DNA from: Mariniblastus sp.
Lineage (GTDB): Bacteria; Planctomycetota; Planctomycetia; Pirellulales; Pirellulaceae
Length of the DNA stretch: 64,000 nt
Direction: 5' to 3'
NCBI GenBank assembly: GCA_022447605.1
Contig: JAKVBG010000001.1
Location: 393,919 to 457,918 of the forward strand
The notes beneath the pieces are model-generated. The model did no database searches. It worked only from the letters and a program-made list of their open reading frames with translations, and had not been told where the DNA came from. Each line of letters starts with the position of its first letter. Positions within the stretch are counted from its first letter, which is position 1. The position numbers were made by a program, and so were the translations under genes. Positions 39,039 through 48,582 of this stretch are shown here, in pieces.

Positions 39039-39444
39039 CAGTTGATACGAGCGGAATATGCGGCAGGGCATGTCCCCCGAAAGGCAAATTAATGCCCATC
39101 CGGGAGTTTTTTGTGCTGAAACGGGGGCCCGGAAGTAGAATAAATAGCATAGCGGGGTTACTGCGCCCGACGGCCCAGCCGACCCAACCCTAAAAACTGG
39201 AATAGGTTAAGTTCCTAACGGTTGGGTACCCCGTCCAGAATTTGACACTGTTTTTACCCAATTTAAAATTGAGGCAACGGCAGGTCAAATTGCTGCTGGA
39301 AGAACTTAGCCGACGTCCATCTCGGTCGATGCCGTGATTCGTGTCCGAGTCACCCTTCGATCGACTGACGGCCTCGCCCAAGTGTTGTATTGATTCAATT
39401 CGTTTATTTGCCATCTCGCCGTTAAGGCTTTTGAGGAGATCTGA

Positions 39445-40932
39445 ATGGCTGCCAGGGAAAACCAAGGTTACTTGATTGCCGTTATTATTCTGGTTCTGCT
39501 GACACTCGTGTTGGCACTGACGACATTCTTGAGTGCATCCAGGATGAACGAGAATGCCGGAAAATTACAAGAAGCAGAACAGAAGTTGCTCGTTCAAACG
39601 AACATGAGCCAAGCCTACCAGATCGAAGCCCAGGTATTGCGCGCCTATGTTGGTGAATTGGGACCGAGCCTGGCGGAAGTTGATTCGATGTTTGACCGCC
39701 TGGACAGCCTGCAGTTGAACAACCAGCTGACCGACGCTCAAAAGAATTCTCTCGGTGACGTACTGAACAACTTGAGAGAAGTCCGCACTGAGTACGACAA
39801 GGACATGAAACTGTTTATCGCCTCCGATGGTGGTGACCAGGCACAGGAGCAAACCTACCGAAACCTGGTTCGCAACCTGAACGCGGTCCTTTCCAAGGCC
39901 CACAACAAGGAGACGGTTTTACGGGGTGAAATGGACCGAATCCAGACCCAGGCCGATACGGATGTGGCAAAAATGACCGAGAAGGTCACGGAGCTACAAA
40001 CGAACTTGAAGACGACTCAGGACACGATGGAGAAGGACAAGGCGGACTACAAGTCGAAGGAACAGTCTCTGCAAACATCGCTTGACACAGCCAAATCACA
40101 GAATGAATCCGTCAACCGACAGTTCCAGGACTATGCCCAGACGTCCACGGCTGAGCAGAAAAAACTGAAGAACGACATCAAGGGCCTGGAATCGGAAAAG
40201 AGCGCGATGAAAGTCAAGCTTGACCGATACGAACAGGAGAACTTTGATCTCCACGACGGTCGTGTCGTTCGAGTTGCCCACAAGATTGACCGCGTTTATC
40301 TCGATCTGGGCCGGGCTGATGGCTTACGGCCCAACCTGTCGTTTGCGGTTTATCCACAGACCTCCACTGATTTCCAACGCGATGAGTACAAGGCGATGAT
40401 CGAAGTGATCCGCATTACCGGCGAACATCAAGCAGAAGCCCGCATCACGATGGAAGACCCCACCAACCCGATCCTGGCCAAGGACTATGTTTTGACGGCC
40501 ACCTGGGATCCTGGTTACTCGGTTCCGATCGCCCTGATTGGCCTGTTCGACCTGGATGGTGACGGCAGCTCTGACCTCCCCAGGTTGAAGCAGATGATCG
40601 AAAACAATGGTGGCCGCGTCGTTGCCTGGAATGATGAACAGGGCAAGGTAACCGGCAAGATTGACCCGACAACGCGGTACGCTGTGCTGGGAGAGTCTCC
40701 GGAACCATCGGCTGAATTTTCTGGCGCCCTCTACTCGGCGATTAATGAGTTGACGGACCAGGCAAAGAAAAACACGGTGCAACAGATCGATCAGAAGAAG
40801 CTGTTGAACTGGATGGGACGACACAACAATGCCACGGTAGAACAACTGGACTCCCGCATTGGCAGTCAATTCAACCGGCGACAGATCGAAAACCAGCTGG
40901 AAACTGAAGATCTGAGGTCGAGCGATCGATAA
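39445..40932 (+). CDS. Membrane-anchored coiled-coil protein
   Basis: A 495-residue protein with an N-terminal membrane anchor (YLIAVIILVLLTLVLALTTFL, about residues 9-29). A long coiled coil follows (about 35-275), in which segments such as EKVTELQTNLKTTQDTMEKDKADYKSKEQ give heptad patterns. The C-terminal part (about 280-495) is globular, with a segment RVVRVAHKIDRVYLDLGRADGLRPNLSFAVY that looks like a beta-barrel domain. I recognise it as a planctomycete-type protein without a known function. A strong intrinsic terminator follows, and AGGAG lies upstream of the ATG. It may act as a spacer or tether in the periplasm. Confidence 0.85.
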   Translation: MAARENQGYLIAVIILVLLTLVLALTTFLSASRMNENAGKLQEAEQKLLVQTNMSQAYQIEAQVLRAYVGELGPSLAEVDSMFDRLDSLQLNNQLTDAQKNSLGDVLNNLREVRTEYDKDMKLFIASDGGDQAQEQTYRNLVRNLNAVLSKAHNKETVLRGEMDRIQTQADTDVAKMTEKVTELQTNLKTTQDTMEKDKADYKSKEQSLQTSLDTAKSQNESVNRQFQDYAQTSTAEQKKLKNDIKGLESEKSAMKVKLDRYEQENFDLHDGRVVRVAHKIDRVYLDLGRADGLRPNLSFAVYPQTSTDFQRDEYKAMIEVIRITGEHQAEARITMEDPTNPILAKDYVLTATWDPGYSVPIALIGLFDLDGDGSSDLPRLKQMIENNGGRVVAWNDEQGKVTGKIDPTTRYAVLGESPEPSAEFSGALYSAINELTDQAKKNTVQQIDQKKLLNWMGRHNNATVEQLDSRIGSQFNRRQIENQLETEDLRSSDR

Positions 40933-40948
40933 ACAGCCGGAACAGACC

Positions 40949-40981
40949 AAGGCCAGCCTATCCAGGCTGGCCTTTTTTTTT
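40949..40981 (+). terminator. Strong Rho-independent terminator
   Basis: AAGGCCAGCCT and AGGCTGGCCTT form an 11-bp perfect stem with the loop ATCC, followed by a run of nine T residues. It is 17 bases after the stop of the coiled-coil protein gene and works on the plus strand. On the minus strand no T-run follows, so it does not serve tatC. Confidence 0.95.
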
Positions 40982-41021
40982 GCCCTTACCGAGACATCTA
41001 CCGGTCAGTCAACCAACAAGT

Positions 41022-42452
41022 TCAAGCCGCCGCCGGTTCTTCGCCAAACGGGTTGCGTCTGCCCGGCAACCAGTAGCACAGTCCGATACCCAGAAAGTAG
41101 AGAAAGGTCAGGGGGATCCCCAACATGATCATACTGATCGGATCGGCGGGAGTCAGCAGCATCGACAAGGCGAAAATAACCATCACGGCGATGCGCCACT
41201 TGTTGAGGTAAGTTTCGATCGTGAACAGATTGATTCGATTTAGAAACAACATCACCAAAGGCAATTGAAATGCCACACCAAAACCAATTGGCAAGAACAT
41301 CACGAAACCGAGCCATTCGTTGATCCTGATTTGCGGGGAAATTCCCATGCTTGCATTGAAACTGAACAGGAATCCGAGAACCGGTTCAAAAACAAAAAAG
41401 AACGCCAGCCCCGCCCCGGAAAAGAAAAGTGCCAAGCTGATGGGCAAAAAGACATAAACGCTACTCTTTTCATGCGGGTAAAGACCGGCAGCGATAAACA
41501 GCCACATTTGCAAAAGCACCCAGGGACTGGCCAGTAGCAACCCACTGAAGATGCCGGCTTTGACCCAGATCATGAAGGTCTCGGTCGCTGCCAGGGATTG
41601 TGGCTCGGCATCGATTTTTCGCCAGACTTGCATCGGAACCATATCCAGCTTGACTGGCGGCATCCAACTGGAAAAAACCTGGGTCACCAACACCCGGTTG
41701 ATCCGCCGGCGCAAATCGGAATCGCCTTCATTTTCCAGCCCAGTCTTCATCTCGACCAAGGGGTTGGCCGAACCGGATCCGAAGAGATCCCAATCGCCCG
41801 CTGCGCCGCTGGACAGGGAGTCCTGGAAAGCGGGCGAACCAACCAGGTCATCTCGCTCAATCACCCGGTTGAAAATCTCGGCCATGAAATCCAGGTCGCT
41901 GTCGTTGGCCGTCGCCTGGCCGGCAATTCGTTTTACTTCGGCCCGCTGAGCAGCGGTGAACCCATCCCGGATCACTTCGACTTTCTTGATCTCGTCAGAC
42001 TGACCCTGGGGATCCAGCAGCTGACGGCACAGTTCGGGTAATCGCCCGCGATCAAAACTGTCTGGTTGAAACGTATAGGGGATGAGATTGACGCCAGCCA
42101 GGAAATTGGGACTGACGTGCCGCAGCACGCGAATCATGTCACCCGGGTCAACCATCAAGGTCTCCGGTATCATCGGTTCGCGTTCGAACCAAGGTTGATA
42201 TTCTGGCGGAAGGTAGCCGAGTCGATCCCGGATCTGTTTCTTGCTCTTTTCCTTTTGATAGCTGGAAACGGCTTCCACCAGCGGTTTCTTCAGCAAATCA
42301 ACGACCTGGTTGGCAAACATGAAGCCGAACACACAACCAATGGCGACCCCCAGAAGGGCGCGGACCAGAGCGCGGCGCAATTCCTCCAGATGTTGACCAA
42401 ACGACATCCGCGAATCTTTGAAAAGATCTTCATTCGGTGGTCGCACTGGCAT
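41022..42452 (-). CDS. tatC: Twin-arginine translocase subunit TatC with large periplasmic insert
   Basis: A TatC of about 476 residues, nearly twice the usual 250. The start at 42452 (MPVRPPNEDLFKDSRM) is an ATG inside the longer track ORF. The N-terminal motif FGQHLEELRRALVRALL, the first helix at about 27-49, and the C-terminal LTPADPISMIMLGIPLTFLYFLG are clear TatC signatures. Between helices 1 and 2 an insert of about 210 residues (about 65-275), hydrophilic and charged, occupies the position of the first periplasmic loop. TatC binds twin-arginine signal peptides, such as those of the DUF1501 proteins encoded here. No tatA/B gene is in the window. Confidence 0.93.
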   Translation of the reverse strand: MPVRPPNEDLFKDSRMSFGQHLEELRRALVRALLGVAIGCVFGFMFANQVVDLLKKPLVEAVSSYQKEKSKKQIRDRLGYLPPEYQPWFEREPMIPETLMVDPGDMIRVLRHVSPNFLAGVNLIPYTFQPDSFDRGRLPELCRQLLDPQGQSDEIKKVEVIRDGFTAAQRAEVKRIAGQATANDSDLDFMAEIFNRVIERDDLVGSPAFQDSLSSGAAGDWDLFGSGSANPLVEMKTGLENEGDSDLRRRINRVLVTQVFSSWMPPVKLDMVPMQVWRKIDAEPQSLAATETFMIWVKAGIFSGLLLASPWVLLQMWLFIAAGLYPHEKSSVYVFLPISLALFFSGAGLAFFFVFEPVLGFLFSFNASMGISPQIRINEWLGFVMFLPIGFGVAFQLPLVMLFLNRINLFTIETYLNKWRIAVMVIFALSMLLTPADPISMIMLGIPLTFLYFLGIGLCYWLPGRRNPFGEEPAAA

Positions 42453-42658
42453 GGAGAAACGCCTTTCCCGGCAATCGTTAGCACTCGAAATATCCAACGG
42501 ATCGCCCAACTTCGAACTCGCTGGGCAAAAGCCGTTAGTTGGATGTTATCATGGGCGGCTTTTTGCAACAATATTTGCTGATCGTGATACGTCATTTGGT
42601 CTCAAAGATTTTTTTCCTTCCATTGTCACCCCACAGTTGTTCCGGTTTTTCGTCTTTC

Positions 42659-43678
42659 ATGCACCCACTCCGCTTCCAGCCACTTTTCCAGCGATACCTA
42701 TGGGGCGGCTCCCGCCTGTCGACCGTCCTGGGTAAACCGAGCGGACCCGATTCCTGTGCGGAGAGCTGGGAAATTGCCGACCATCATCAGTTTCAGAGCA
42801 TCGTACAAGGCGGACCTCATGACGGGAAATCGTTGGCCGAACTGATGCACTCGTCAGGGAACGACATCGTGGGCCCGGAAACTTTCAAAGCAATCCATGA
42901 CAGCCATGTCCCAGAGAGCCTGCGCGGCCGGTTTCCCCTGCTCCTGAAATTCCTGGACGCCAATCAAAACCTGTCCGTTCAAGTCCACCCGGACGACAAG
43001 GGCGCCGCGCATTTGCCGACACCTGATCTGGGAAAAACGGAATTCTGGTATGTGATCCACGCGGACCCGGGCGCAAAGATCTACGCTGGCCTGAAAGCAG
43101 GAGTGTCGGCCGTTGATTTTCGGGCCGCGGTCGAGCAGGGGCATGTCCGGGAAACCCTGCACAGTTTCGAACCTCAGGCAGGGGATGGTATCTTCATCCC
43201 GGCAGGTACCGTTCACGCCATTGGTGCAGGCCTGTTGATCGCTGAAATCCAGCAGGCAAGCAATACGACGTTTCGTGTTTACGACTGGGATCGCGTTGAC
43301 AGCGACGGGAAGCCCCGTCCATTGCACATCGAACAAGCAGTCCGGGCCATCGATTTCTCCATGTGTCCAGTAACCCCCGTGCGCCGGAACAACCACCGGC
43401 AGGCGAATTCGGAAAACCTCGTAGAATGTGACAAGTTCCGGATTTGTCGCTGGACGTCAGAAGAACAACCCGTCGACGTGGAAATTGGCAACGACGAGTC
43501 GTTTCACGTACTGATGGTGACCCGCGGGTCGATTCGAGTGGCTGGGGAACCGGCCTTATTAGGGCAAACCGTCCTGCTACCCGCCTGCCTGAAATCGACC
43601 CAGGTTGAACTGCTACCCGGGTCGGAGTTTCTGCAAATATTCCTTCCCGCACCGACGACCAGTCGTACAATCAGCTAG
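42659..43678 (+). CDS. manA: Mannose-6-phosphate isomerase, class I
   Basis: A protein of about 339 residues from the ATG at 42659 (MHPLRFQPLFQRYLWGG); the track begins farther upstream. It interconverts mannose 6-phosphate and fructose 6-phosphate using one zinc ion. Zinc-site motifs are LSVQVHPDD, KTEFWYVIHADPG and IFIPAGTVHAIGAG. The family's conserved ESWE-like sequence is seen as AESWEIADH. It is the short bacterial class-I type. It is divergent from tatC and followed after 38 bases by a hypothetical gene. Confidence 0.94.
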   Translation: MHPLRFQPLFQRYLWGGSRLSTVLGKPSGPDSCAESWEIADHHQFQSIVQGGPHDGKSLAELMHSSGNDIVGPETFKAIHDSHVPESLRGRFPLLLKFLDANQNLSVQVHPDDKGAAHLPTPDLGKTEFWYVIHADPGAKIYAGLKAGVSAVDFRAAVEQGHVRETLHSFEPQAGDGIFIPAGTVHAIGAGLLIAEIQQASNTTFRVYDWDRVDSDGKPRPLHIEQAVRAIDFSMCPVTPVRRNNHRQANSENLVECDKFRICRWTSEEQPVDVEIGNDESFHVLMVTRGSIRVAGEPALLGQTVLLPACLKSTQVELLPGSEFLQIFLPAPTTSRTIS

Positions 43679-43716
43679 TCCTGTTTTCCATTACCCCGAT
43701 CGATCACGCCCCCACG

Positions 43717-44271
43717 ATGATTTCACGCATGAACTACCGGTTGGTGCCTTATGCGTTAAAGCTGACCAAATTGAGATCCCTGATCGGTTGTCAGCAAGAA
43801 AATCTTCCCATCCAGGTTTGCCAACAGTTTTTACTCGCCGAACACGCAAAACACCCGATCGGGGTGGATGCCCACGCCGACCTGTTCGACGCCCTGGACG
43901 ACCTGGTCGGAGGCGGCAACCTCGACCCAGAGCGAGGCTGTCATTACGGCTACGCGCTCCAGGCGATCTGCCAGTACATCGGCAACCGGCTGGATTCGAA
44001 GCATTGGAATCACGTCAAATGGGCCGTTCTCGAAGATACAGGACTGAATGCCGTCATGGGAAAAGGGTCTCCCATCGACCTGCCTCTGATTCCCGATTTC
44101 CCCACGATCGGCCACCTCTCCAACCGGAAGATACGAAGACGGATTGAAGAACCAAGAGGGAACAGCCTCAAGATTGAATCAGAAAATGTCCATGGACTGT
44201 TACGGGATTTCGACGGCTGGGTGGAACAGGCTTACGAGGCGAGGCAAGACCTCGTTTTTTTCTACTATTAA
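43717..44271 (+). CDS. Conserved hypothetical protein (DUF7691-like)
   Basis: A 184-residue soluble protein of unknown function starting MISRMNYRLVPYALKLTKLRSLIG. A second ATG at 43729 is an alternative start. The N-terminal YRLVPYALKLTKL segment and the ALQAICQYIG and IPDFPTIGHLS motifs resemble DUF7691-type proteins, but this assignment is from memory of the family pattern and not secure. It has no signal peptide or membrane segment. It follows manA with a 38-base gap. Confidence 0.7.
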   Translation: MISRMNYRLVPYALKLTKLRSLIGCQQENLPIQVCQQFLLAEHAKHPIGVDAHADLFDALDDLVGGGNLDPERGCHYGYALQAICQYIGNRLDSKHWNHVKWAVLEDTGLNAVMGKGSPIDLPLIPDFPTIGHLSNRKIRRRIEEPRGNSLKIESENVHGLLRDFDGWVEQAYEARQDLVFFYY

Positions 44272-44425
44272 TCCAGTCCCTGCACGATTGGGCAACCGTC
44301 GCCGACGTCGATATTCCACCACACAGGCCGATCAACAACATCGACCAGCTAGCAATTACCTTCGGCCCGGGGACCAAGGTGAAACGAACGTCTTGCCACC
44401 GAGGGACAGGGCGACGTTACTATTG

Positions 44426-44458
44426 CGGGCAGACAATAAATTAACTAACGTCTGCCTG
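44426..44458. repeat. 9-bp inverted repeat with AT-rich loop
   Basis: CGGGCAGAC and GTCTGCCTG form a 9-bp stem (one G-U pair) with the loop AATAAATTAACTAAC, 32 bases upstream of a lipoprotein gene. It may be a leader hairpin or an operator; the direction is unclear. Confidence 0.4.
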
Positions 44459-44490
44459 CGACTCATTGGCCCTCTTTGACCGAGTGATAC

Positions 44491-44763
44491 ATGGTGAGAC
44501 GAAATCCTGGAACGATTTGGATCGGACTGCTGATCTTGGGCACCGCCGGTGGTTGTATGGGCTACCCTACCAATTTTGGATCACAGGGTACGATCGGACA
44601 ACAACGAAACGAATTCGTCATTCACGATCCGTATCCCAGTAGCGACCTGGGCCCCCCCATCGTGGGCGGGCGGCCGCGCGGATTTGACCGGCCGTTTGCC
44701 GAGGCCACCGACGTGCAAGGCTCTCCCTACGCTCGACGAAATCGCCGGATGCCCAACTATTAA
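44491..44763 (+). CDS. Small lipoprotein
   Basis: A 90-residue predicted lipoprotein. The signal peptide TIWIGLLILGTAGGC ends with a lipobox cysteine near residue 22. The mature part is short and rich in Gly, Pro and Arg (PPIVGGRPRGFDRPF), with no recognised domain, and is probably disordered. Small lipoproteins of this style are common in planctomycetes. It is followed by the convergent aminotransferase gene with a 78-base gap. Confidence 0.75.
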   Translation: MVRRNPGTIWIGLLILGTAGGCMGYPTNFGSQGTIGQQRNEFVIHDPYPSSDLGPPIVGGRPRGFDRPFAEATDVQGSPYARRNRRMPNY

Positions 44764-44841
44764 GGGATTCGCGTTGAGAAAACTGGCCAACTCGCCCGTT
44801 GGCAGTTGAAACTTATGAAAGCCCCTGCCGAACCTGATCCA

Positions 44842-45957
44842 TCAGGGGGTGGCAATTCGCTTGAGAACATCGATACCGCGTTCCAGCATCTCGTCGGAGA
44901 CGGCGTAGGAAATCCGGAAATGGGTATCCCGGTCACTGAATATGGTGCCGGGAATAATCATCAGGTTATTCTCTATCGCCCGTTCTACAAACTGCTGACC
45001 GTTTCCCCAGGGCAACTTGGGAAACAGGTAGAATGCACCACCAGGTTTTACGATCTCGTAGTGATTCTTGAGTTCTTCCACCATGAAATCTCGGCGTTCA
45101 CGATACGTATCGATGTAGGGAGTGATATCAAAATCCATGGCATGAACACTCGCCACCTGGGCCGGGTGGGGAGCACAAACGAATGTGTATTGCTGAATCT
45201 TGATCATCGCATCGATGATTTGGGACGGTCCATGAACGTAGGCCACACGCCAACCCGTCATCGCATATGTCTTTGAAAATCCGTCAATGACCACGGTCTG
45301 TTTGTTGTAACAGGCTGGCGAAAGATGTTCGTGGTCCATTGAAAAACGGCTGTAGATTTCATCCGAGACCAGGCAGACTCCTTTCCGATGGGCCAATTCG
45401 GCTACTTGCCGTACCACGTCCTCGCAGTAACAGACTCCCGTCGGATTGGAGGGGCTGTTGACGATGATCATCTTGGTCTTTTCGGTAATGGCCTGTTCCA
45501 GAGCGGCCACGTCAATCTGGAAATCCGGGTAACTGCTCAGTTTGACAGGGACGCCACCGACCAGCTCGACCAGGGCAGGGTACATCACAAAATAGGGATC
45601 AAAGAAGATGACCTCATCTCCCGGATTGATCATGGCCAAGGCTGCCAGGAACAAGCCTCCGCTAGTCCCCGAACAGACAAACACCTTCCGGTCCGGATCA
45701 CCATATTCCAGGTCCACTGCTTCCTGCAGTTTCCCTCGCAACGTGGGAATTCCCTGGGTCAAGGCATACCCGTTAAAACCATCCTCCACCGCCTGGATCA
45801 TCTTTTCCTTGATCGGGTCGGGCACATCAAAATCGGGCTGGCCAATCGACAGGTTGATCGGATCTTCCAATTTGGCGGCCAAATCGAACATCTTCCGAAT
45901 GCCACTACTATCGAAATTGCAAGTTCGATCGGCAATCCAATTGTCCAGGGGTGACAT
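44842..45957 (-). CDS. Class I/II aminotransferase (aspartate-type)
   Basis: A 371-residue PLP-dependent aminotransferase of fold type I. The cofactor lysine lies in DGFSKTYAMTGWRVAY, the substrate-carboxylate arginine in FRISYAVSDE, and the PLP-contact Asn and Asp in NSPSNPTGVCY and VSDEIYSRF. The start (MSPLDNWIADRTCNF) is an ATG. Such enzymes act on aspartate, aromatic amino acids or alanine; substrate is not decided here. It is divergent from purF across a 319-base gap (45958-46276), in which I see only a short TTTCCT/AGGAAA repeat. Confidence 0.92.
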   Translation of the reverse strand: MSPLDNWIADRTCNFDSSGIRKMFDLAAKLEDPINLSIGQPDFDVPDPIKEKMIQAVEDGFNGYALTQGIPTLRGKLQEAVDLEYGDPDRKVFVCSGTSGGLFLAALAMINPGDEVIFFDPYFVMYPALVELVGGVPVKLSSYPDFQIDVAALEQAITEKTKMIIVNSPSNPTGVCYCEDVVRQVAELAHRKGVCLVSDEIYSRFSMDHEHLSPACYNKQTVVIDGFSKTYAMTGWRVAYVHGPSQIIDAMIKIQQYTFVCAPHPAQVASVHAMDFDITPYIDTYRERRDFMVEELKNHYEIVKPGGAFYLFPKLPWGNGQQFVERAIENNLMIIPGTIFSDRDTHFRISYAVSDEMLERGIDVLKRIATP

Positions 45958-46276
45958 GATTCAAGGGCTCCCGTCGTCGAATTTCAGGCTGACTTACTCG
46001 ATAACTGCAGTCTTTCATCAAGTCCTGATTTTTACAAGGCACCCTCCGCTTTCCCGACAGGTTTCCTGAAGGAAAGCCAATCCCACTCCCCGGGTCGGTT
46101 TGGTCATTGTCGTTTTCGGTTCCCGGACCTAAAATTCGTTAAGTGGCTTTCGGTGAAATGACACGCGAAATCAGGGATCACCGAGAATTCAAGAAAATTC
46201 CATCGGAGCTGATGAAACGTACCCGTTATCCCGATCCATTGCCCGCTTCGTCCAACTTTAGAAATCAGTTATAGCC

Positions 46277-47743
46277 ATGTGTGCCATCGTCGGTGTTGTC
46301 GGTACGGAGTCTATCAACCTCAAGATTTACGATGCCCTGACCGTGCTGCAACATCGAGGTCAGGATGCTGCGGGAATCGCGACTACCGACGGGCAACGCA
46401 TTTACCTGTACAAGAACAATGGCCTGGTTGGGGACGTTTTCGGTTCAGAGAACATGCAGGAACTGGTAGGAAACATGGGGATCGGCCATGTCCGCTACCC
46501 AACCGCCGGTACGAGCAGCTCCCACGAGGCCCAACCCCTTTACGTCAATTCTCCCTACGGGATTGCTCTCAGTCACAACGGCAATTTGACCAATGCGGCC
46601 GACCTGAAAAATGAGCTGTTTTCTCGGGACCGACGCCACCTGAACACGCGCTCCGACTCCGAGATCCTGCTCAACGTCTTTGCCCATGCACTGACCCAAC
46701 AGGATTTTGAACACCTTCAACCGGAACACATTTTCGAGAGTGTCTCCACCGTCCATCAACGTTGTCGGGGTGCCTATGCCGTCGTGGGCATGATTCCGGG
46801 TGTCGGCCTGTTCGCCTTCCGGGACCCCAACGGGATCCGGCCACTGGTGTATGGAACTCGACAGACCGATTCTGGAACCGAGATCATGGTTGCCTCGGAA
46901 TCGGTCGCTCTGAACACGGCAGGGTTCAGCAATATCACCGACGTCCAGCCGGGCGAGGGAATCATCTTTGATCAAGCAACACGTGTCTTGAGCAAACAAC
47001 AATGTGCCGACGAGATCAACCACACGCCCTGTATTTTTGAGTACGTCTACCTGGCCCGTCCTGACTCGATCATCGATGGAATCTCCGTTTACAAGAGCCG
47101 CTTGAGGATGGGAGATTCTCTGGCCAGAAAAATTCTGCGGGACCGTCCAGATCACGGGATTGATGTCATCATTCCGGTCCCGGACACCAGCCGAACCGCG
47201 GCAATTCAGGTTGCCTACCATCTGGGAGCCAAGTTCCGGGAGGGATTTATCAAGAATCGGTACATCGGCCGGACCTTCATCATGCCCGGCCAGGCGATCC
47301 GGAAAAAGTCGGTTCGTCAAAAGCTGAACCCGATCAACCTGGAATTCCAGGATAAAGTTGTACTGCTGGTAGACGACTCCATCGTCCGGGGGACGACCTG
47401 CGGGGAAATCATCCGGATGGCCCGTGAAGCGGGAGCCAAGAAAGTGTACTTCGCCTCGGCCGCACCCCCGATTCGCTATCCCAACGTCTACGGCATCGAC
47501 ATGCCGGCAGCGCAGGAGCTGGTAGCCCACGGTCGCAGTATTGAGGAAATTCAAACCGAAATCGGTGCCGACTGGTTAATCTACCAAGACCTGGAAGACC
47601 TGCTGGAGGCGGGCAGGGCCGGCAACCCTGAAATCCATCATTACGAAGACTCGGTCTTCTCGGGGGAATATGTTACGGGCGATGTGGATGCGTCCTACCT
47701 GGACAACCTCGAAGCCGAACGTAATGACGGCGCCAAGGCCTGA
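46277..47743 (+). CDS. purF: Amidophosphoribosyltransferase
   Basis: A 488-residue PurF that catalyses the first committed step of de novo purine synthesis from PRPP and glutamine. The mature N-terminus is CAIVGVVG, giving the catalytic cysteine at once after Met removal. The PRPP motif is [15 protein letters not shown], and the family's C-terminal [18 protein letters not shown] is as in the E. coli-type enzyme that lacks an Fe-S cluster. There is no good Shine-Dalgarno in front of the ATG. It is transcribed alone, toward trmB. Confidence 0.97.
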   Translation: MCAIVGVVGTESINLKIYDALTVLQHRGQDAAGIATTDGQRIYLYKNNGLVGDVFGSENMQELVGNMGIGHVRYPTAGTSSSHEAQPLYVNSPYGIALSHNGNLTNAADLKNELFSRDRRHLNTRSDSEILLNVFAHALTQQDFEHLQPEHIFESVSTVHQRCRGAYAVVGMIPGVGLFAFRDPNGIRPLVYGTRQTDSGTEIMVASESVALNTAGFSNITDVQPGEGIIFDQATRVLSKQQCADEINHTPCIFEYVYLARPDSIIDGISVYKSRLRMGDSLARKILRDRPDHGIDVIIPVPDTSRTAAIQVAYHLGAKFREGFIKNRYIGRTFIMPGQAIRKKSVRQKLNPINLEFQDKVVLLVDDSIVRGTTCGEIIRMAREAGAKKVYFASAAPPIRYPNVYGIDMPAAQELVAHGRSIEEIQTEIGADWLIYQDLEDLLEAGRAGNPEIHHYEDSVFSGEYVTGDVDASYLDNLEAERNDGAKA

Positions 47744-47838
47744 ACGCCCGCCCATTCGGCAGGGCAGGGGACTTGGCCTCGGTAACGCCATGCAGCACCC
47801 CTGGCAGACACGAGAATTCGAGAGGACCGGAAATCGGT

Positions 47839-48480
47839 TTATCGCCGGGTGAACTGGGCCCGGAAAACATCGTGACCATTTTTGCGCATCCGTCGCTCAA
47901 AGTGGGTGCGATAGTCCATGTCGTGCAGCGACTCTGGCTCGGAAACCAGGACCGGCTTACTCCAGCCAACTTCCTGTTCAAAGACCTGGCAGGTCTCTTC
48001 GAAATACTGTTCCACGTCCGTCCAGAAGTGAAAGATCCCACCCGCTTTGAGAACCCTCTGCAAATCGGACACAAAACCGGGCTGGATCACGCGCCGGCGA
48101 CGATGGCGTTCTTTCCACCAGGGGTCCGGAAAATAGACGTGCACACCCACGGCACATTCACTGGGCAGGAACTCTCGAAACAGTCGGAGACCGTCACCGG
48201 AAATGATCCTGGCGTTCTCGCGGTCCTGCTTGGCCAGTCGATAGGCGGCAAACCGGGCATATTTCCTGGCAATTTCGTTGCCCAGAAAATTCCGTTCCGG
48301 GTGTTTCTCCGAATGGGTCAGAACGAAATGTCCTTTGCCACTGCCGACTTCCAATTCAAGATCGCGTGGTTGATCAAACAGGGACTGGGGGTCAAAAGGC
48401 TGAGATAATTCTTCGACGAAACCGAGGTGACGGGAAAAATCAACGGTCGGGTCGATCTTGGGAAGTGCTCGCCGACCCAT
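47839..48480 (-). CDS. trmB: tRNA (guanine-N7-)-methyltransferase
   Basis: A TrmB of about 213 residues that methylates G46 of tRNA. The start at 48480 (MGRRALPKIDPTVDF) has GGGAGGG 8 bases upstream; the track start is 14 codons earlier. SAM-binding motif LELEVGSGKGHFVLTH and the FPDPWWKERHRRRRVI motif of TrmB are both clear. The late YFEETCQVF and THFERRMRKNGHDV are also family-typical. It converges on purF, with its 3' end 95 bases from that stop. Confidence 0.95.
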   Translation of the reverse strand: MGRRALPKIDPTVDFSRHLGFVEELSQPFDPQSLFDQPRDLELEVGSGKGHFVLTHSEKHPERNFLGNEIARKYARFAAYRLAKQDRENARIISGDGLRLFREFLPSECAVGVHVYFPDPWWKERHRRRRVIQPGFVSDLQRVLKAGGIFHFWTDVEQYFEETCQVFEQEVGWSKPVLVSEPESLHDMDYRTHFERRMRKNGHDVFRAQFTRR

Positions 48481-48505
48481 CTGTTTACCCTCCCTATCAT
48501 GCAAC

Positions 48506-48530
48506 AAAAAAACGGCAGACAAACTGCCGT
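48506..48530 (-). terminator. Intrinsic terminator downstream of the 33-aa basic protein
   Basis: On the minus strand ACGGCAG, a 5-base loop and CTGCCGT are followed by seven T residues. It lies about 50 bases after the stop of the small basic protein gene and about 26 bases before the trmB start, so it separates the two. Confidence 0.85.
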
Positions 48531-48582
48531 CGTTTTTCCAACTCGGTGCGATGCTTATGGACCTGAACTCCGTGAGCGACCA

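Larger units (their letters stand above)
38202..39444. other. 1.24 kb gene-free region with inverted repeats
   Basis: This gap between the divergent coaE and a coiled-coil membrane protein gene has no ORF I can support; the track ORFs here have no recognised domain, poor starts and odd composition. Structures seen include a 9-bp stem CGATGGTTT/AAACCATCG (38930-38959) and a 9-bp stem AAAAACGGA/TCCGTTTTT (38979-39038). There is also an AACAAC/GTTGTT stem followed by T residues near 38645-38670, and a GC-rich block near 38740-38880. I searched by eye for RNase P, tmRNA, SRP and tRNA signatures and found none. It could hold a structured RNA, a degraded mobile element or long promoter regions. Confidence 0.5.

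Noticed and set aside
38728-39150. 140-residue minus-strand ORF in the gene-free region
   Set aside because: No recognised domain, no good ribosome site, and a Ser/Arg/Pro-rich composition of the kind seen in shadow frames.
38202-39444. RNase P RNA, tmRNA, SRP RNA or tRNA in the long gene-free region
   Set aside because: None of the conserved core sequences for these RNAs could be found on either strand by eye.
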